Shown piece after piece: positions 16,563-25,377 of a DNA stretch of 64,000 nucleotides (positions are counted from its first letter, which is position 1; each line of letters begins with the position of its first letter). Source of the DNA: Burkholderia vietnamiensis LMG 10929 (GTDB lineage: Bacteria; Pseudomonadota; Gammaproteobacteria; Burkholderiales; Burkholderiaceae); NCBI RefSeq assembly GCF_000959445.1, contig NZ_CP009631.1, positions 1,612,001-1,676,000 of the forward strand, written 5' to 3'. Position numbers and translations under genes: made by a program. Under the pieces are notes generated by a model that saw only the letters and a program-made list of their open reading frames with translations, did no database searches and was not told where the DNA came from.

Positions 16563-18320
16563 ATGGACGTCGGATTCTTCAATCCGAACCGGACCGCCAA
16601 CGCGTCCGCGTGGCGCGTCTTGCCGAACCGATGGGACTTCATCGCGTTCCCGCTGATCATCTGTCTGATCGCGATGGCGGTCGTCGGCTTCCACGAAACG
16701 ATGGCGCCGATCGCGACGCTGCAGACGCAGAAGATCTCGCTCGACCCGTCGAACCTGCCCGAATACGCGTTGCGCACCACGCTGCGGATGCTCGCCGCGA
16801 TGGTCGCGTCGCTCGCGTTCACGCTCATCTACGGCACGCTGGCCGCGAAAAGCCGGCGCGCGGGCATGGTGCTGATTCCGATCCTCGACATCCTGCAGTC
16901 GGTGCCGGTGCTCGGCTTCATCTCGTTTACGGTCACGTTCTTCCTCGCGCTGTTCCCGAGCCGCGTGCTCGGCGCGGAGCTCGCCGCGATCTTCGCGATC
17001 TTCACGAGCCAGGCGTGGAACATGACGTTCAGCTTCTATCAGTCGCTGCGCACCGTGCCGCGCGACCTCGACGAAGTCTCGCGCGGCTTCCATCTGACGT
17101 CGTGGCAGCGCTTCTGGAAGCTCGAGGTGCCGTTCTCGATGCCGGGGCTGATCTGGAACATGATGATGTCGATGTCGGGTGGCTGGTTCTTCGTCGTCGC
17201 GTCGGAGGCGATCACCGTCGGCAACCAGACGATCACGCTGCCCGGTATCGGCGCGTATCTCGCGCAGGCGATCTCGGACAAGAACCTCGGCGCGATCGGC
17301 TGGGTGATCCTGACGATGACCGTCGTGATCCTCGCTTACGACCAGTTGCTGTTCCGGCCGCTGATCGCGTGGGCCGACAAGTTCCGGATGGAGAACACCG
17401 CGTCTGGCGACGCGCCGCAATCCTGGCTGCTCGACCTCGTGCGCCGCACGCGGCTGATCCATCAGCTGCTGGTGCCGGCCGGCTGGTTCTTCGCGAAGGC
17501 CGCGCGGATTCCGCTGCGCCTGCCGGTGTCCGGCGCGATGCGCTTCTCGCTGCCGAAAGTCGAGAAGAAGGCGTCGCGCACCGTCGACATCGCGTGGGCC
17601 GTGCTCGTGGTGCTCGCCACCGTGTACATCGTGTGGCGCGTCGTCAGCTTCGTGGCGACCGGCGTCACGCTGGCCGAGGTCGGCCACGTGATCGTGCTCG
17701 GGCTCATCACGCTGCTGCGGGTGGTCGTGCTGATCTCGATCGCGTCGGTGGTGTGGGTGCCGATCGGCGTGCTGGTCGGGCTGCGCCCGAAGCTCGCCGA
17801 GAAGCTGCAGCCGCTCGCGCAATTCCTCGCCGCGTTCCCGGCCAACCTGCTGTTCCCGGTGTTCGTGATCGTGATCGCGCGCTTTCACCTGAACCCCGAC
17901 ATCTGGCTGTCGCCGCTGATCGTGCTCGGCACGCAGTGGTATATCCTGTTCAACGTGATCGCGGGCGCGACGTCCTATCCGAACGACTATCGCGAAGCCG
18001 CGACGAATTTCCGCATCCGCGGCTGGCAGTGGTGGCGTCAGGCCATTCTGCCCGGCATCTTCCCGTACTACGTGACGGGCGCGATCACGGCCTCGGGCGG
18101 CGCGTGGAACGCGAGCATCGTGTCCGAAGCGGTGCAGTGGGGCACGACGAGGATCGAGGCGCACGGCCTCGGCGCGTACATCGCGCAGACCACCGCCGCG
18201 GGCGACTTTCCGAAGATCATCCTGGGTATCGCCGTGATGTCCCTGTTCGTTACCCTGTTCAACCGCCTGCTGTGGCGCCCGCTGTATGCCTTTGCCGAAG
18301 CGAAGCTGCGGCTCGACTGA
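16563..18320 (+). CDS. Double-length ABC transporter permease (NitT/TauT-like)
   Basis: A 585-residue inner-membrane protein made of two binding-protein-dependent permease domains in tandem (about 60-285 and 370-580). Each has its own EAA loop: EVSRGFHLTSWQRFWKLEVPF and EAATNFRIRGWQWWRQAILPG. One polypeptide therefore replaces the usual permease dimer. The closest relatives by motif are nitrate/sulfonate/bicarbonate-type permeases; the substrate is unknown. The start ATG at 16563 follows GGGGAGAGCGCCTG. The ATPase gene follows after 22 bases, and no binding-protein gene is in the window. Confidence 0.92.
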   Translation: MDVGFFNPNRTANASAWRVLPNRWDFIAFPLIICLIAMAVVGFHETMAPIATLQTQKISLDPSNLPEYALRTTLRMLAAMVASLAFTLIYGTLAAKSRRAGMVLIPILDILQSVPVLGFISFTVTFFLALFPSRVLGAELAAIFAIFTSQAWNMTFSFYQSLRTVPRDLDEVSRGFHLTSWQRFWKLEVPFSMPGLIWNMMMSMSGGWFFVVASEAITVGNQTITLPGIGAYLAQAISDKNLGAIGWVILTMTVVILAYDQLLFRPLIAWADKFRMENTASGDAPQSWLLDLVRRTRLIHQLLVPAGWFFAKAARIPLRLPVSGAMRFSLPKVEKKASRTVDIAWAVLVVLATVYIVWRVVSFVATGVTLAEVGHVIVLGLITLLRVVVLISIASVVWVPIGVLVGLRPKLAEKLQPLAQFLAAFPANLLFPVFVIVIARFHLNPDIWLSPLIVLGTQWYILFNVIAGATSYPNDYREAATNFRIRGWQWWRQAILPGIFPYYVTGAITASGGAWNASIVSEAVQWGTTRIEAHGLGAYIAQTTAAGDFPKIILGIAVMSLFVTLFNRLLWRPLYAFAEAKLRLD

Positions 18321-18342
18321 GACCGATTGAGAGCGAAACGCG

Positions 18343-19689
18343 ATGCACAATCCGAATGCTGTAAACGCCCCCGTCCAGACGTCCCAGCCGCTTCAGCCGC
18401 CGCGGCCCGGCGCCGAAATCCTGCGCGTCGACCACGTGAGCCGCGGCTTCAACAAGACGCAGGGCGAATTGCTCGTGCTCGACGACGCGAACCTGTCGCT
18501 GCGCGAAGGCGAAATCGTCGGGCTGCTCGGCCGTTCCGGCTCGGGCAAGTCCACGTTGCTGCGGATCATCGCCGGGCTGATCGAGCCGACCGGCGGCGAA
18601 GTGACCTATCTCGGCAAGCCGCTGACCGGCCCGGCCGAGGGCGTCGCGATGGTGTTCCAGACCTTCGCGCTGTTCCCGTGGCTGACCGTGCTGCAGAACG
18701 TCGAAGCCGGCCTCGAGGCGCTCGGCGTGGGCGCGCGCGAGCGCCGCGAGCGCGCGCTGGCCGCGATCGACCTGATCGGCCTGGACGGCTTCGAAAACGC
18801 GTACCCGCGCGAGCTGTCGGGCGGCATGCGTCAGCGCGTCGGCTTCGCGCGCGCGCTCGTCGTCGATCCGACCATCCTGCTGATGGACGAGCCGTTCTCC
18901 GCGCTCGACGTGCTGACGGCCGAGACGCTGCGTACCGACCTGCTGGACCTGTGGACGCAAGGCCGCATGCCGATCAAGTCGGTGCTGATCGTCACGCACA
19001 ACATCGAGGAAGCGGTGTTCATGTGCGACCGGATTCTGGTGCTGTCGTCGAATCCGGGGCGCGTGATCGCGGAGATCAAGGTGCCGTTCAAGCATCCGCG
19101 CAACCGGCTGGACCCGGCGTTCCGCAAGCTGGTCGACGACATCTACGCGAAGATGACCGCGCGCCAGACCGGCGAGGCGACCAGGAAGGGGCTCGAGCTC
19201 GGCAGCTGGCTGCCGCAGGTGTCGACCAACCTGATGGCCGGTTTGATCGAAACGCTCGCGATGGCGCCGTACCACGGCCGCGCCGACATGCCCGAAATCG
19301 CGCGCACGCTGCATCTGGAGGTCGACGATCTGTTCCCGATCGCCGAAGTGCTGCAGTACCTCGGCTTTGCCGACGTGCGCGAAGGCGACGTGTTCCTGAC
19401 GCCGCCGGGCCGCGTGTTCGCCGAATTCGGCACACAGGAACGCAAGCTGATGTTCGCCGATCATTTGCTCAAGCACGTGCCGCTCGCCGCGCGGATCAAG
19501 AAGGTGCTGAACGAACGGCCGGGCCATCGCGCGCCGCGCGTGCGCTTCGAGCAGGAGCTGGAGGATTTCCTGTCCGACGGCGCGGCCGAGGAAACGCTCG
19601 ACGCGGTGATCGACTGGGGGCGTTACGGCGAGATCTTCTCGTACAACGACCAGACCGAAATCTTCAGTCTCGAGGACGTCGAGTCCTGA
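18343..19689 (+). CDS. ABC transporter ATPase with C-terminal AAA-associated domain
   Basis: A 448-residue partner of the preceding permease. The ABC domain occupies about 26-265, with Walker A GRSGSGKS at 63-70, signature ELSGGMRQRVGFARAL and Walker B ILLMDEPFSALD. The remaining 170 residues form the winged-helix-like AAA-associated C-terminal domain seen in some nitrate/sulfonate-type ATPases (FEQELEDFLSDGAAEETLDAVIDWGRYGE). That domain may sense ligand or regulate ATPase activity. The start ATG at 18343 follows GAGAGCGAAACG. A GC-rich dyad without T-tract follows the stop. Confidence 0.92.
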   Translation: MHNPNAVNAPVQTSQPLQPPRPGAEILRVDHVSRGFNKTQGELLVLDDANLSLREGEIVGLLGRSGSGKSTLLRIIAGLIEPTGGEVTYLGKPLTGPAEGVAMVFQTFALFPWLTVLQNVEAGLEALGVGARERRERALAAIDLIGLDGFENAYPRELSGGMRQRVGFARALVVDPTILLMDEPFSALDVLTAETLRTDLLDLWTQGRMPIKSVLIVTHNIEEAVFMCDRILVLSSNPGRVIAEIKVPFKHPRNRLDPAFRKLVDDIYAKMTARQTGEATRKGLELGSWLPQVSTNLMAGLIETLAMAPYHGRADMPEIARTLHLEVDDLFPIAEVLQYLGFADVREGDVFLTPPGRVFAEFGTQERKLMFADHLLKHVPLAARIKKVLNERPGHRAPRVRFEQELEDFLSDGAAEETLDAVIDWGRYGEIFSYNDQTEIFSLEDVES

Positions 19690-19759
19690 TTCGCCAGGCC
19701 GGGCCGCGCGGCCCGGCACACCGCCGCGCGGCGGCGTCCGACCGCCGCGCCGCGCAGCA

Positions 19760-20257
19760 TCACTGCAGCGCGCCCCAGCGGTCCACGGCCGGTTCGGCCG
19801 ACGCCCATTTCCATTGCTTGCCTTGCTGGCACGCGTTCGCGAAATACCAGTCGGCCTTGTCGCCATCCTTCACCGAGAACGCGAACTCCTTGCACAGCGC
19901 GAGCGCCGTCGAATAGGCGCGCGTCACGCGCACTTCGCCTTCGCCGTTCTCGAGCGGCAGCGTGTTGCTGACCTTCCACGGCTTCGCTTCGCCGACGGCC
20001 AGGCTGCCGGCCGCGTTCGCGATCGCGTCCTGCTGGTTCTGATGAAGCTGCTTCATCGTGCGATTGACGGCTTCGTCGGTCGCCGCCTGCACCGCGATGC
20101 CGACGCCGATGCCGACGGCCGGGTTCGCGGTCACGAGGCCCGTGGCCGCACCGGCGAGCGCGCCGCTCGCCGCGCCGACCGAGCCGCAGCCCGACAACGC
20201 CGCGCTCGCCGCCGCGCACAGCAGGCCGAGCGCCGCGATACGGATCGGGACGCTCAT
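19760..20257 (-). CDS. Tandem paralogous lipoprotein, distal copy
   Basis: A 165-residue predicted lipoprotein. Signal peptide MSVPIRIAALGLLCAAASAALSGC has lipobox LSGC. A Gly/Ala-rich stretch (VGAASGALAGAATGLVTANPAVGIGVGIAVQAATDEAV) resembles a glycine zipper. The C-terminal part has Cys pairs and ends in WKWASAEPAVDRWGALQ. The end is almost identical to that of the upstream gene, so the two are duplicates. The start ATG at 20257 overlaps the upstream stop by 4 bases. Function unknown; probably membrane-anchored in the periplasm. Confidence 0.8.
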   Translation of the reverse strand: MSVPIRIAALGLLCAAASAALSGCGSVGAASGALAGAATGLVTANPAVGIGVGIAVQAATDEAVNRTMKQLHQNQQDAIANAAGSLAVGEAKPWKVSNTLPLENGEGEVRVTRAYSTALALCKEFAFSVKDGDKADWYFANACQQGKQWKWASAEPAVDRWGALQ

Positions 20258-20805
20258 TGCAGCGCGCCCCAGCGTCCGGTGGCGGGCTCCGCCGACGCCC
20301 ATTTCCACACCGGCCCGTCGCGGCAGATCGTGGCGACGTAGAACGCCGATTGCGCAGCCTTGTCGGCCTTGGCCGGCGTGTCGACGGCGAACACGATCTC
20401 CTTGCAGTCGAGCGGGCCGACGCTGATCATCCGGCTGACCGTCACGCGGCCTTGTTCGTCGTCTTCGATCGGAAACGAATGGTGCGTCGACCATGGCGCG
20501 ACGCCGCCGACCTCGAGCGGGCCGGCAGCCTTCGCGATCTGCTCCTGCGTGTAGCGGTGCGCGACGCGCTGCGTGTACTGCACGCCCGCACGCGCGCCGG
20601 CCACGGCGCCGAGGCCGATGCCCGTCGCGACGGCCGCGTTGTTGGTGACCTTGGACGCGATTGCGGCGCCCGCGATACCGGCGCTGGCCGTCGCGCCTTC
20701 GCTGTACAGCGAGTTGCAGCCGGACAGTAGTGCGGCCGCGGCGAGCGCGGCCAGTGCGACGCGCGCCGGCATGACCGGGCGCCGCGGTTCGAAACGAATC
20801 TTCAT
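20254..20805 (-). CDS. Tandem paralogous lipoprotein, proximal copy
   Basis: A 183-residue predicted lipoprotein. Signal ARVALAALAAAALLSGC has lipobox LSGC, preceded by a short basic extension. The Ala/Gly-rich segment (GIAGAAIASKVTNNAAVATGIGLGAVAGARAG) resembles a glycine zipper. The C-terminal domain ends in WKWASAEPATGRWGALQ, shared with its neighbour. ATG 20805 is used because a plausible promoter at 20878-20906 rules out the longer reading from 20895; ATG 20772 is also possible. It is first in a two-gene unit. Function unknown. Confidence 0.78.
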   Translation of the reverse strand: MKIRFEPRRPVMPARVALAALAAAALLSGCNSLYSEGATASAGIAGAAIASKVTNNAAVATGIGLGAVAGARAGVQYTQRVAHRYTQEQIAKAAGPLEVGGVAPWSTHHSFPIEDDEQGRVTVSRMISVGPLDCKEIVFAVDTPAKADKAAQSAFYVATICRDGPVWKWASAEPATGRWGALQ

Positions 20806-20877
20806 CCCTGAGTGCAAGTCCTGTCTGGATGGGCGGCGCCGCATGCGCGCCCCGTGCCGCATCATTGTTTCGCAATT

Positions 20878-20906
20878 GTCATACGAAAACTGCAAAGCTT
20901 TGACAA
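20878..20906 (-). promoter_or_regulatory. Candidate promoter of the lipoprotein pair
   Basis: On the minus strand TTGTCA (20906-20901) and TATGAC (20883-20878) are separated by 17 bases, a good sigma-70 layout. The start codon at 20805 lies about 70 bases downstream. Confidence 0.45.
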
Positions 20907-20988
20907 ATCGCGGTGCGACGGCTCGCGCGCGGACGCGCGGCGCTATTGTCGGACAGGCCGCCGGCGCAGGGTCGAATCGTTACAAATT

Positions 20989-21007
20989 GAAGGTAATTGT
21001 TACCTTC
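20989..21007. promoter_or_regulatory. Dyad GAAGGTAA-TTG-TTACCTTC
   Basis: A perfect 8-base inverted repeat with a 3-base centre, in a locally AT-rich stretch between the lipoprotein promoter and otsA. It may be an operator for the lipoprotein genes or for the rightward genes. Confidence 0.4.
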
Positions 21008-21077
21008 GCTCGCAATGAAGCGACCTAGACTCATTGTCTGTGGAATGTTTCAACGACGGCTTCGAGCCGCGCCGACC

Positions 21078-21290
21078 ATGAGACACCCAGCCATGCACCG
21101 TTCGAAACGGTTTTCACCTCGGTCGTCCGATACGGGCGCCGAGCGCCCGCCGCCGCAGCCGGACGGGCCAGCGGCGCCGCCGGCCGGCGCGCCCGACGAT
21201 GCGCCCACCGACGGCGATCACAACCAGGGCGGCGCCCGCCCGGAAGGGCTCGACTATCAGCGCGACCTCGGCCACGAGCAGGACGCTTGA
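21078..21290 (+). CDS. Possible small hydrophilic protein
   Basis: A 70-residue frame rich in Pro, Asp, Gly and Ala, with an acidic end (GLDYQRDLGHEQDA). It has no transmembrane segment or recognisable domain. No ribosome binding site is visible before ATG 21078 or ATG 21093. It lies 135 bases before otsA on the same strand. It could be an unstructured small protein or a chance frame; I lean to chance but the non-repetitive C-terminus is protein-like. Confidence 0.25.
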   Translation: MRHPAMHRSKRFSPRSSDTGAERPPPQPDGPAAPPAGAPDDAPTDGDHNQGGARPEGLDYQRDLGHEQDA

Positions 21291-21425
21291 TTTCGTCGGC
21301 GCATTCCACTGCCGTAGTTCCCGGCATTTCCCGCAACTGAATCGCCGCGCGTCCGCCTGCGGGCGGCCCGCGTCCGCCGCGGCTTGCGCTGCGCGGCGAC
21401 CTATCGAATCGAGGAGGGAAGTCGC

Positions 21426-22847
21426 ATGAGCAGATTGATCGTGGTATCGAACCGTGTCGCCGCCGGCGAGGACACGCGCCCGAGCGCCGGCGGCCTGGCG
21501 GTCGGCGTGATGGACGCGCTGAAGCAAACCGGCGGCGTGTGGTTCGGCTGGAACGGCGAGATCGTCGGGACGCCCGACGCCGCGCCCGCGGTGCGGCGCG
21601 ACGGCAACGTCACGTATGCGACGCTCGGCCTCACCCGGCGCGACTACGATCAGTACTATCGCGGCTTCTCGAACGCGACGCTGTGGCCGGTATTCCATTA
21701 CCGAAGCGATCTCGCGCGCTTCGACCGGCAGGAGTACGCGGGCTATCTGCGCGTGAACGCGATGCTCGCCCGGCAGCTCGCCGCGCTGTTGCGGCCCGAC
21801 GATCTGATCTGGGTGCACGACTATCATCTGCTGCCGTTCGCGCATTGCCTGCGCGAGCTCGGCGTGAAGAACCCGATCGGCTTCTTCCTGCACATCCCGT
21901 TTCCGTCGCCCGACATGCTGCGCGTCGTGCCGCCGCACGACGAGCTCGTGAAGTTCATGTGCGCGTACGACATCGCGGGGTTCCAGACCGACGCCGACAA
22001 GCGCGCGTTCGCCGACTACATCGAGCGGCGCGGGATCGGCACGGCGAGCGACGACGGGATGCTGCATGCGCACGGCCGGGTCGTGAAGGTCGCGGCCTAT
22101 CCGATCGGCGTGTATCCGGACGCGATCGCCGAGGCGGCCGTCCAGTACGGCGGGCGCAAGCCGGTGAAGATGCTGCGCGACGCGCTCGGCGGCCGCAAGC
22201 TCGTGATGAGCGTCGACCGGCTCGACTATTCGAAGGGGCTGGTCGAACGTTTCCAGTCGTTCGAGCGTATGCTCGCCGGCGCGCCGGACTGGCAAGGGCG
22301 CGTGTCGTTCGTGCAGATCGCGCCGCCGACGCGCTCGGACGTGCAGACCTACCAGCGCATTCGCGAGACGCTCGAACGCGAGGCCGGCCGCATCAACGGA
22401 CGCTTCGCGCAACTCGACTGGACGCCGATCCAGTATCTGAACCGCAAGTACGAACGCAATCTGCTGATGGCGTTCTTCCGGATGTCGCAGGTCGGCTACG
22501 TGACGCCGCTGCGCGACGGGATGAACCTGGTCGCGAAGGAATACGTCGCATCGCAGGACCCGGCCGATCCCGGCGTACTCGTGCTGTCGGAATTCGCGGG
22601 CGCGGCCGCCGAGCTGGGCGGCGCGCTGCTCGTCAATCCGTACGACCACGCGCAGATGGCCGATGCGCTCGCGCGCGCGCTGGCGATGCCGCTCGCCGAG
22701 CGGCAGGCGCGTCACGAGGAGAACCTCGCCCAGCTGCGCAACAACGACCTGTCGGTGTGGCGCGACACGTTCGTCGCCGATCTGCGCAGCGTTGCAGCTG
22801 CCGCCTCGGTCACCCAGCGCGCGGGCCGGCGGACCGCGCATGTCTGA
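21426..22847 (+). CDS. otsA: Alpha,alpha-trehalose-phosphate synthase (UDP-forming)
   Basis: A 473-residue GT20 glycosyltransferase. It makes trehalose-6-phosphate from UDP-glucose and glucose-6-phosphate, the first step of osmoprotectant synthesis. Visible motifs are LIVVSNRV at the start, GWNGE (usual GWSG loop), HDYHLLPF, HIPFPSP, DRLDYSKGL, and REGMN-type donor site as RDGMNLVAKEYVA. The length matches OtsA with no fused phosphatase. ATG 21426 has GAGGAGGGAAG upstream. The next gene starts inside its last codons. No otsB is in the window. Confidence 0.96.
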   Translation: MSRLIVVSNRVAAGEDTRPSAGGLAVGVMDALKQTGGVWFGWNGEIVGTPDAAPAVRRDGNVTYATLGLTRRDYDQYYRGFSNATLWPVFHYRSDLARFDRQEYAGYLRVNAMLARQLAALLRPDDLIWVHDYHLLPFAHCLRELGVKNPIGFFLHIPFPSPDMLRVVPPHDELVKFMCAYDIAGFQTDADKRAFADYIERRGIGTASDDGMLHAHGRVVKVAAYPIGVYPDAIAEAAVQYGGRKPVKMLRDALGGRKLVMSVDRLDYSKGLVERFQSFERMLAGAPDWQGRVSFVQIAPPTRSDVQTYQRIRETLEREAGRINGRFAQLDWTPIQYLNRKYERNLLMAFFRMSQVGYVTPLRDGMNLVAKEYVASQDPADPGVLVLSEFAGAAAELGGALLVNPYDHAQMADALARALAMPLAERQARHEENLAQLRNNDLSVWRDTFVADLRSVAAAASVTQRAGRRTAHV

Positions 22848-23418
22848 GCGCGTCGACGGCGAAAGCCTCGACCAGGCGTGCGCGCGCTTCTTCGTCGTCA
22901 CGGGCGGCCCGGGCTCCGGCAAGACCACCTTGCTCGATGCGCTGGAGCGCAGCGGCTTCGCGCGCTCGCACGAGGCCGGGCGCGGCGTGATTCGCGACCA
23001 GATGGCGATCGACGGCCCGGCGCTGCCTTGGCGCGACCGCGCCGCGTTCGCCGAGTTGATGCTGAACTGGGAACTGCGTTCGTACGAGCTGGCGCGACGC
23101 GCACGCGGACCGGTGTTTTTCGACCGCGGCGTGCCGGACGTGCTCGGCTACCTGCGGCTGGCGGGCCTCGCGGTGCCCGCGCACGCGGAGGCCGCGGCGC
23201 GACGGTTTCGCTATCACCGGCGCGTGTTCGTCGCGCCGCCGTGGCGCGAGATCTACACGGAGGACGCCGAACGGCGGCAGGATTTCGACGAGGCCGTGCG
23301 CACCTTCGACGTGATGGTCGCGTGCTATACGGCGTATGGCTATCGGCCGATCGAGCTGCCGCGCGCGAGCGTGAAGGCGCGCGTGCGGTTCGTGATGGAT
23401 GCGCTCGACGCCGCGTGA
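22840..23418 (+). CDS. P-loop NTPase / AAA_28-type predicted ATPase
   Basis: A 192-residue cytoplasmic protein with Walker A GGPGSGKTT (residues 22-30). It resembles predicted ATPases of COG3911, which are kinase-like P-loop proteins of unknown substrate. VFFDRGVPDVLGYLRL is the conserved acidic motif of that group. A lid-like Arg-rich segment (RRFRYHRRVFVAPPWREIYTEDAERRQDFDEA) is present. The start ATG at 22840 overlaps the end of otsA by 8 bases, so it is co-translated with otsA. A link to trehalose metabolism is inferred only from that overlap. Confidence 0.82.
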   Translation: MSERVDGESLDQACARFFVVTGGPGSGKTTLLDALERSGFARSHEAGRGVIRDQMAIDGPALPWRDRAAFAELMLNWELRSYELARRARGPVFFDRGVPDVLGYLRLAGLAVPAHAEAAARRFRYHRRVFVAPPWREIYTEDAERRQDFDEAVRTFDVMVACYTAYGYRPIELPRASVKARVRFVMDALDAA

Positions 23419-23443
23419 GCGGCGCGAGCGGCGAGCGGCGGCA

Positions 23444-24811
23444 TCACGCCGCGGTATCGGCCCGCGGCGACGCGATGCGTAGCGTGCTGACCACCGCGGC
23501 GACGGCTGCGAAGGCCGCCGCGGCATAGAGCGCGATGGTCGGCCCGTGCTGCGGCGCGACGCCGAAAATCAATGCGACCAGCGCGGCGCCGAGCGTCTGG
23601 CCGGTCAGCCGTGCGGTACTGAGCATCCCGCCTGCGCCGCCGCTGCGCTCGCGCGGCGCCGACGACAGCATCGCGCGATTGTTCGGCGACTGGAACAGCC
23701 CGAAGCCCGCCCCGCACAACGCCATCCGCCACACGATGTCGACGGTGCCAGGATGCGCGCCGATCGTCGCCAGCGACAGCAGGCCGGCCGCGAACAGCGC
23801 GAGCCCGATGCCGCCGAGGATGCCGGCCGAGTAGCGATCGGACAGCACGCCCGCGAGCGGCGCGGCGAACACGATCACGAGCGGCCACGGCGTCATGTAC
23901 AGCCCGGTTTCGACCTGCGAGAAGCCGAGCGAATGCTGCAGCCAGAACGGCAGCGCGACGAACGCGAGCATCTGCGACGTGAAGGAGGCGACCGACGTGC
24001 CGATCGACAGCGCGAACATCGGAATGCGCATCAGGTCGACCGGCAGCAGCGGCGCCGGCTGCGACAACTGGCGCTTCACGAAGAAGTAGCCGATGCCGAG
24101 CGCGACCGCGAGTTCGGCCGCGACGTATGCGCGGCTTTCGCCGTGGCCGAGCCCGTCGACGGCCATGATCAGCAGCCCGAACACGCACGCGTTCATCAGC
24201 GCGCTCGCGAAGTCGTACGGTGCGTCGTGCAGCGGGTTCGCCGGCAACGCGCGCACGCTGCCGAACACCGCCGCGATGCCGATCGGCACGTTGACCGCGA
24301 ACAGCCACGGCCACGACGCGAACGACAGGATTGCGGAGGCGACCGTCGGGCCGATCGCCGACGACAGCGCGACCACCATCGCGTTGATCGAGAGCCCGCG
24401 TCCCAGCATCGACGACGGGTAGATCATCCGCACGAGCGCCGCGTTCACGCTCATGATGCCGGCCGCGCCGAAGCCCTGGATCACGCGCATCACGGCGAGC
24501 ATCGGCAGCGAGCCGGACAGCGCGCAGCCGAGCGACGCCGCGGTGAACAGCGCCAGCCCGGAGATGTAGACGCGGCGATAGCCGATGCGCTCGCCCAGCG
24601 ATGCGAGCGGCAGCAGCGTGATCGTGACGGCGAGCTGATAGGCGTTGACGATCCAGATCGATGCGGCGTCGGAGGCGTGCAGGTCGCGCGCGATCGTCGG
24701 CAGCGCGACGTTCGCGATCGCGCCGTCGAGCACGGCGAGCGTGATGCCCAGTGCGACGCAGACGATCGCCCAGTAGCGTTGCGGAAGCGGCAGGCCGGTA
24801 TCGGCGTTCAT
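23444..24811 (-). CDS. MFS multidrug exporter (DHA2/EmrB-QacA type)
   Basis: A 455-residue inner-membrane transporter of the 14-helix DHA2 family. It should export drugs or metabolites in exchange for protons. Motif A-like LGERIGYRRVYI follows TM2, and motif C-like VALSSAIGPTVASAIL lies in TM5. GLDGAIANVALP-type motif D1 appears as VLDGAIANVALPTIARDL in TM1. The start is the ATG at 24811 (MNADTGLPLPQRYWAIVC); 18 codons further upstream are non-conserved-looking. No regulator gene is adjacent. Confidence 0.9.
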   Translation of the reverse strand: MNADTGLPLPQRYWAIVCVALGITLAVLDGAIANVALPTIARDLHASDAASIWIVNAYQLAVTITLLPLASLGERIGYRRVYISGLALFTAASLGCALSGSLPMLAVMRVIQGFGAAGIMSVNAALVRMIYPSSMLGRGLSINAMVVALSSAIGPTVASAILSFASWPWLFAVNVPIGIAAVFGSVRALPANPLHDAPYDFASALMNACVFGLLIMAVDGLGHGESRAYVAAELAVALGIGYFFVKRQLSQPAPLLPVDLMRIPMFALSIGTSVASFTSQMLAFVALPFWLQHSLGFSQVETGLYMTPWPLVIVFAAPLAGVLSDRYSAGILGGIGLALFAAGLLSLATIGAHPGTVDIVWRMALCGAGFGLFQSPNNRAMLSSAPRERSGGAGGMLSTARLTGQTLGAALVALIFGVAPQHGPTIALYAAAAFAAVAAVVSTLRIASPRADTAA

Positions 24812-24996
24812 GTCGGGAGCGAAAGCGTGGTTGTCCGCGCGCCCGGGCGCCGGTTGCGTGCGCAACCACGCTCGCGGGCGCTGGCGATGGGGAATGACCC
24901 GGCCGGCACGACGGCGCCGAAGCGGGGCCGGTCGAGTGTATCACCGGGCCGCGTTGCGCGACGCCGGCGTACCGAGCCGCTTGCCGGCGCGCGCAC

Positions 24997-25377
24997 TCAG
25001 CCTTCGAAGTCGAGCCCGCCGAGCCGTACCAGCGGTTCCGCCTGCGTGCGCGACGCGAGATCGATGTCGCGTGCGCTTTCCCAGGCATTCAGCTTCTTCG
25101 GCAGCGCGCTCAGGTAATGTTCGAAGCGCGCCGCGCCGTCGGGCTCCATCAGCCGTTCGATTTCGTCGGTGTCCCAGGTCAGTTCGAGGTTCAGCGGATA
25201 GGCGAAGCCGCTGACGTGCTCGTGCGGTGCGCTGCTGATGTGTACGCGGGTCGGTTGGCCGTGGCCGCCATACGGGACGACGTCGGCGTGCACGTGTTCG
25301 GCGAAGAAAGCGGCGATCGCGTGCGCGATGCGCGGCGCGAATTCGGTATCGAAACGGCGGGCGGTTTCGGGCTGCAT
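24997..25377 (-). CDS. Small conserved Burkholderia protein (resembles DUF5594)
   Basis: A 126-residue soluble, acidic protein with no signal peptide or membrane segment. I recall a Burkholderia-restricted family (DUF5594) of this type, but the assignment is from memory and uncertain. It has two halves: a helical N-terminus (ETARRFDTEFAPRIAHAIAAFFAEHVHADVV) and a mixed C-terminus with NLELTWDTDEIERLMEP. The start ATG at 25377 has AGGAGACGCCCCGC upstream. Function unknown. Confidence 0.75.
   Translation of the reverse strand: MQPETARRFDTEFAPRIAHAIAAFFAEHVHADVVPYGGHGQPTRVHISSAPHEHVSGFAYPLNLELTWDTDEIERLMEPDGAARFEHYLSALPKKLNAWESARDIDLASRTQAEPLVRLGGLDFEG

Larger units (their letters stand above)
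20896..21425. other. Divergent control region of lipoproteins and otsA
   Basis: This gap of 530 bases (620 from the lipoprotein start) holds the minus-strand promoter, a perfect dyad and one weak small frame at 21078-21290. It is otherwise without features I can support. The otsA ribosome binding site (GAGGAGGGAAG) is at its right end. Confidence 0.4.

Noticed and set aside
16515..18350. 611-residue minus-strand reading frame
   Set aside because: It is fully antisense to the double permease, is Arg/His-rich and has no domain. In this GC-rich DNA, long frames appear opposite most real genes (also at 33462-36014, 31486-33480 and 48253-50253).
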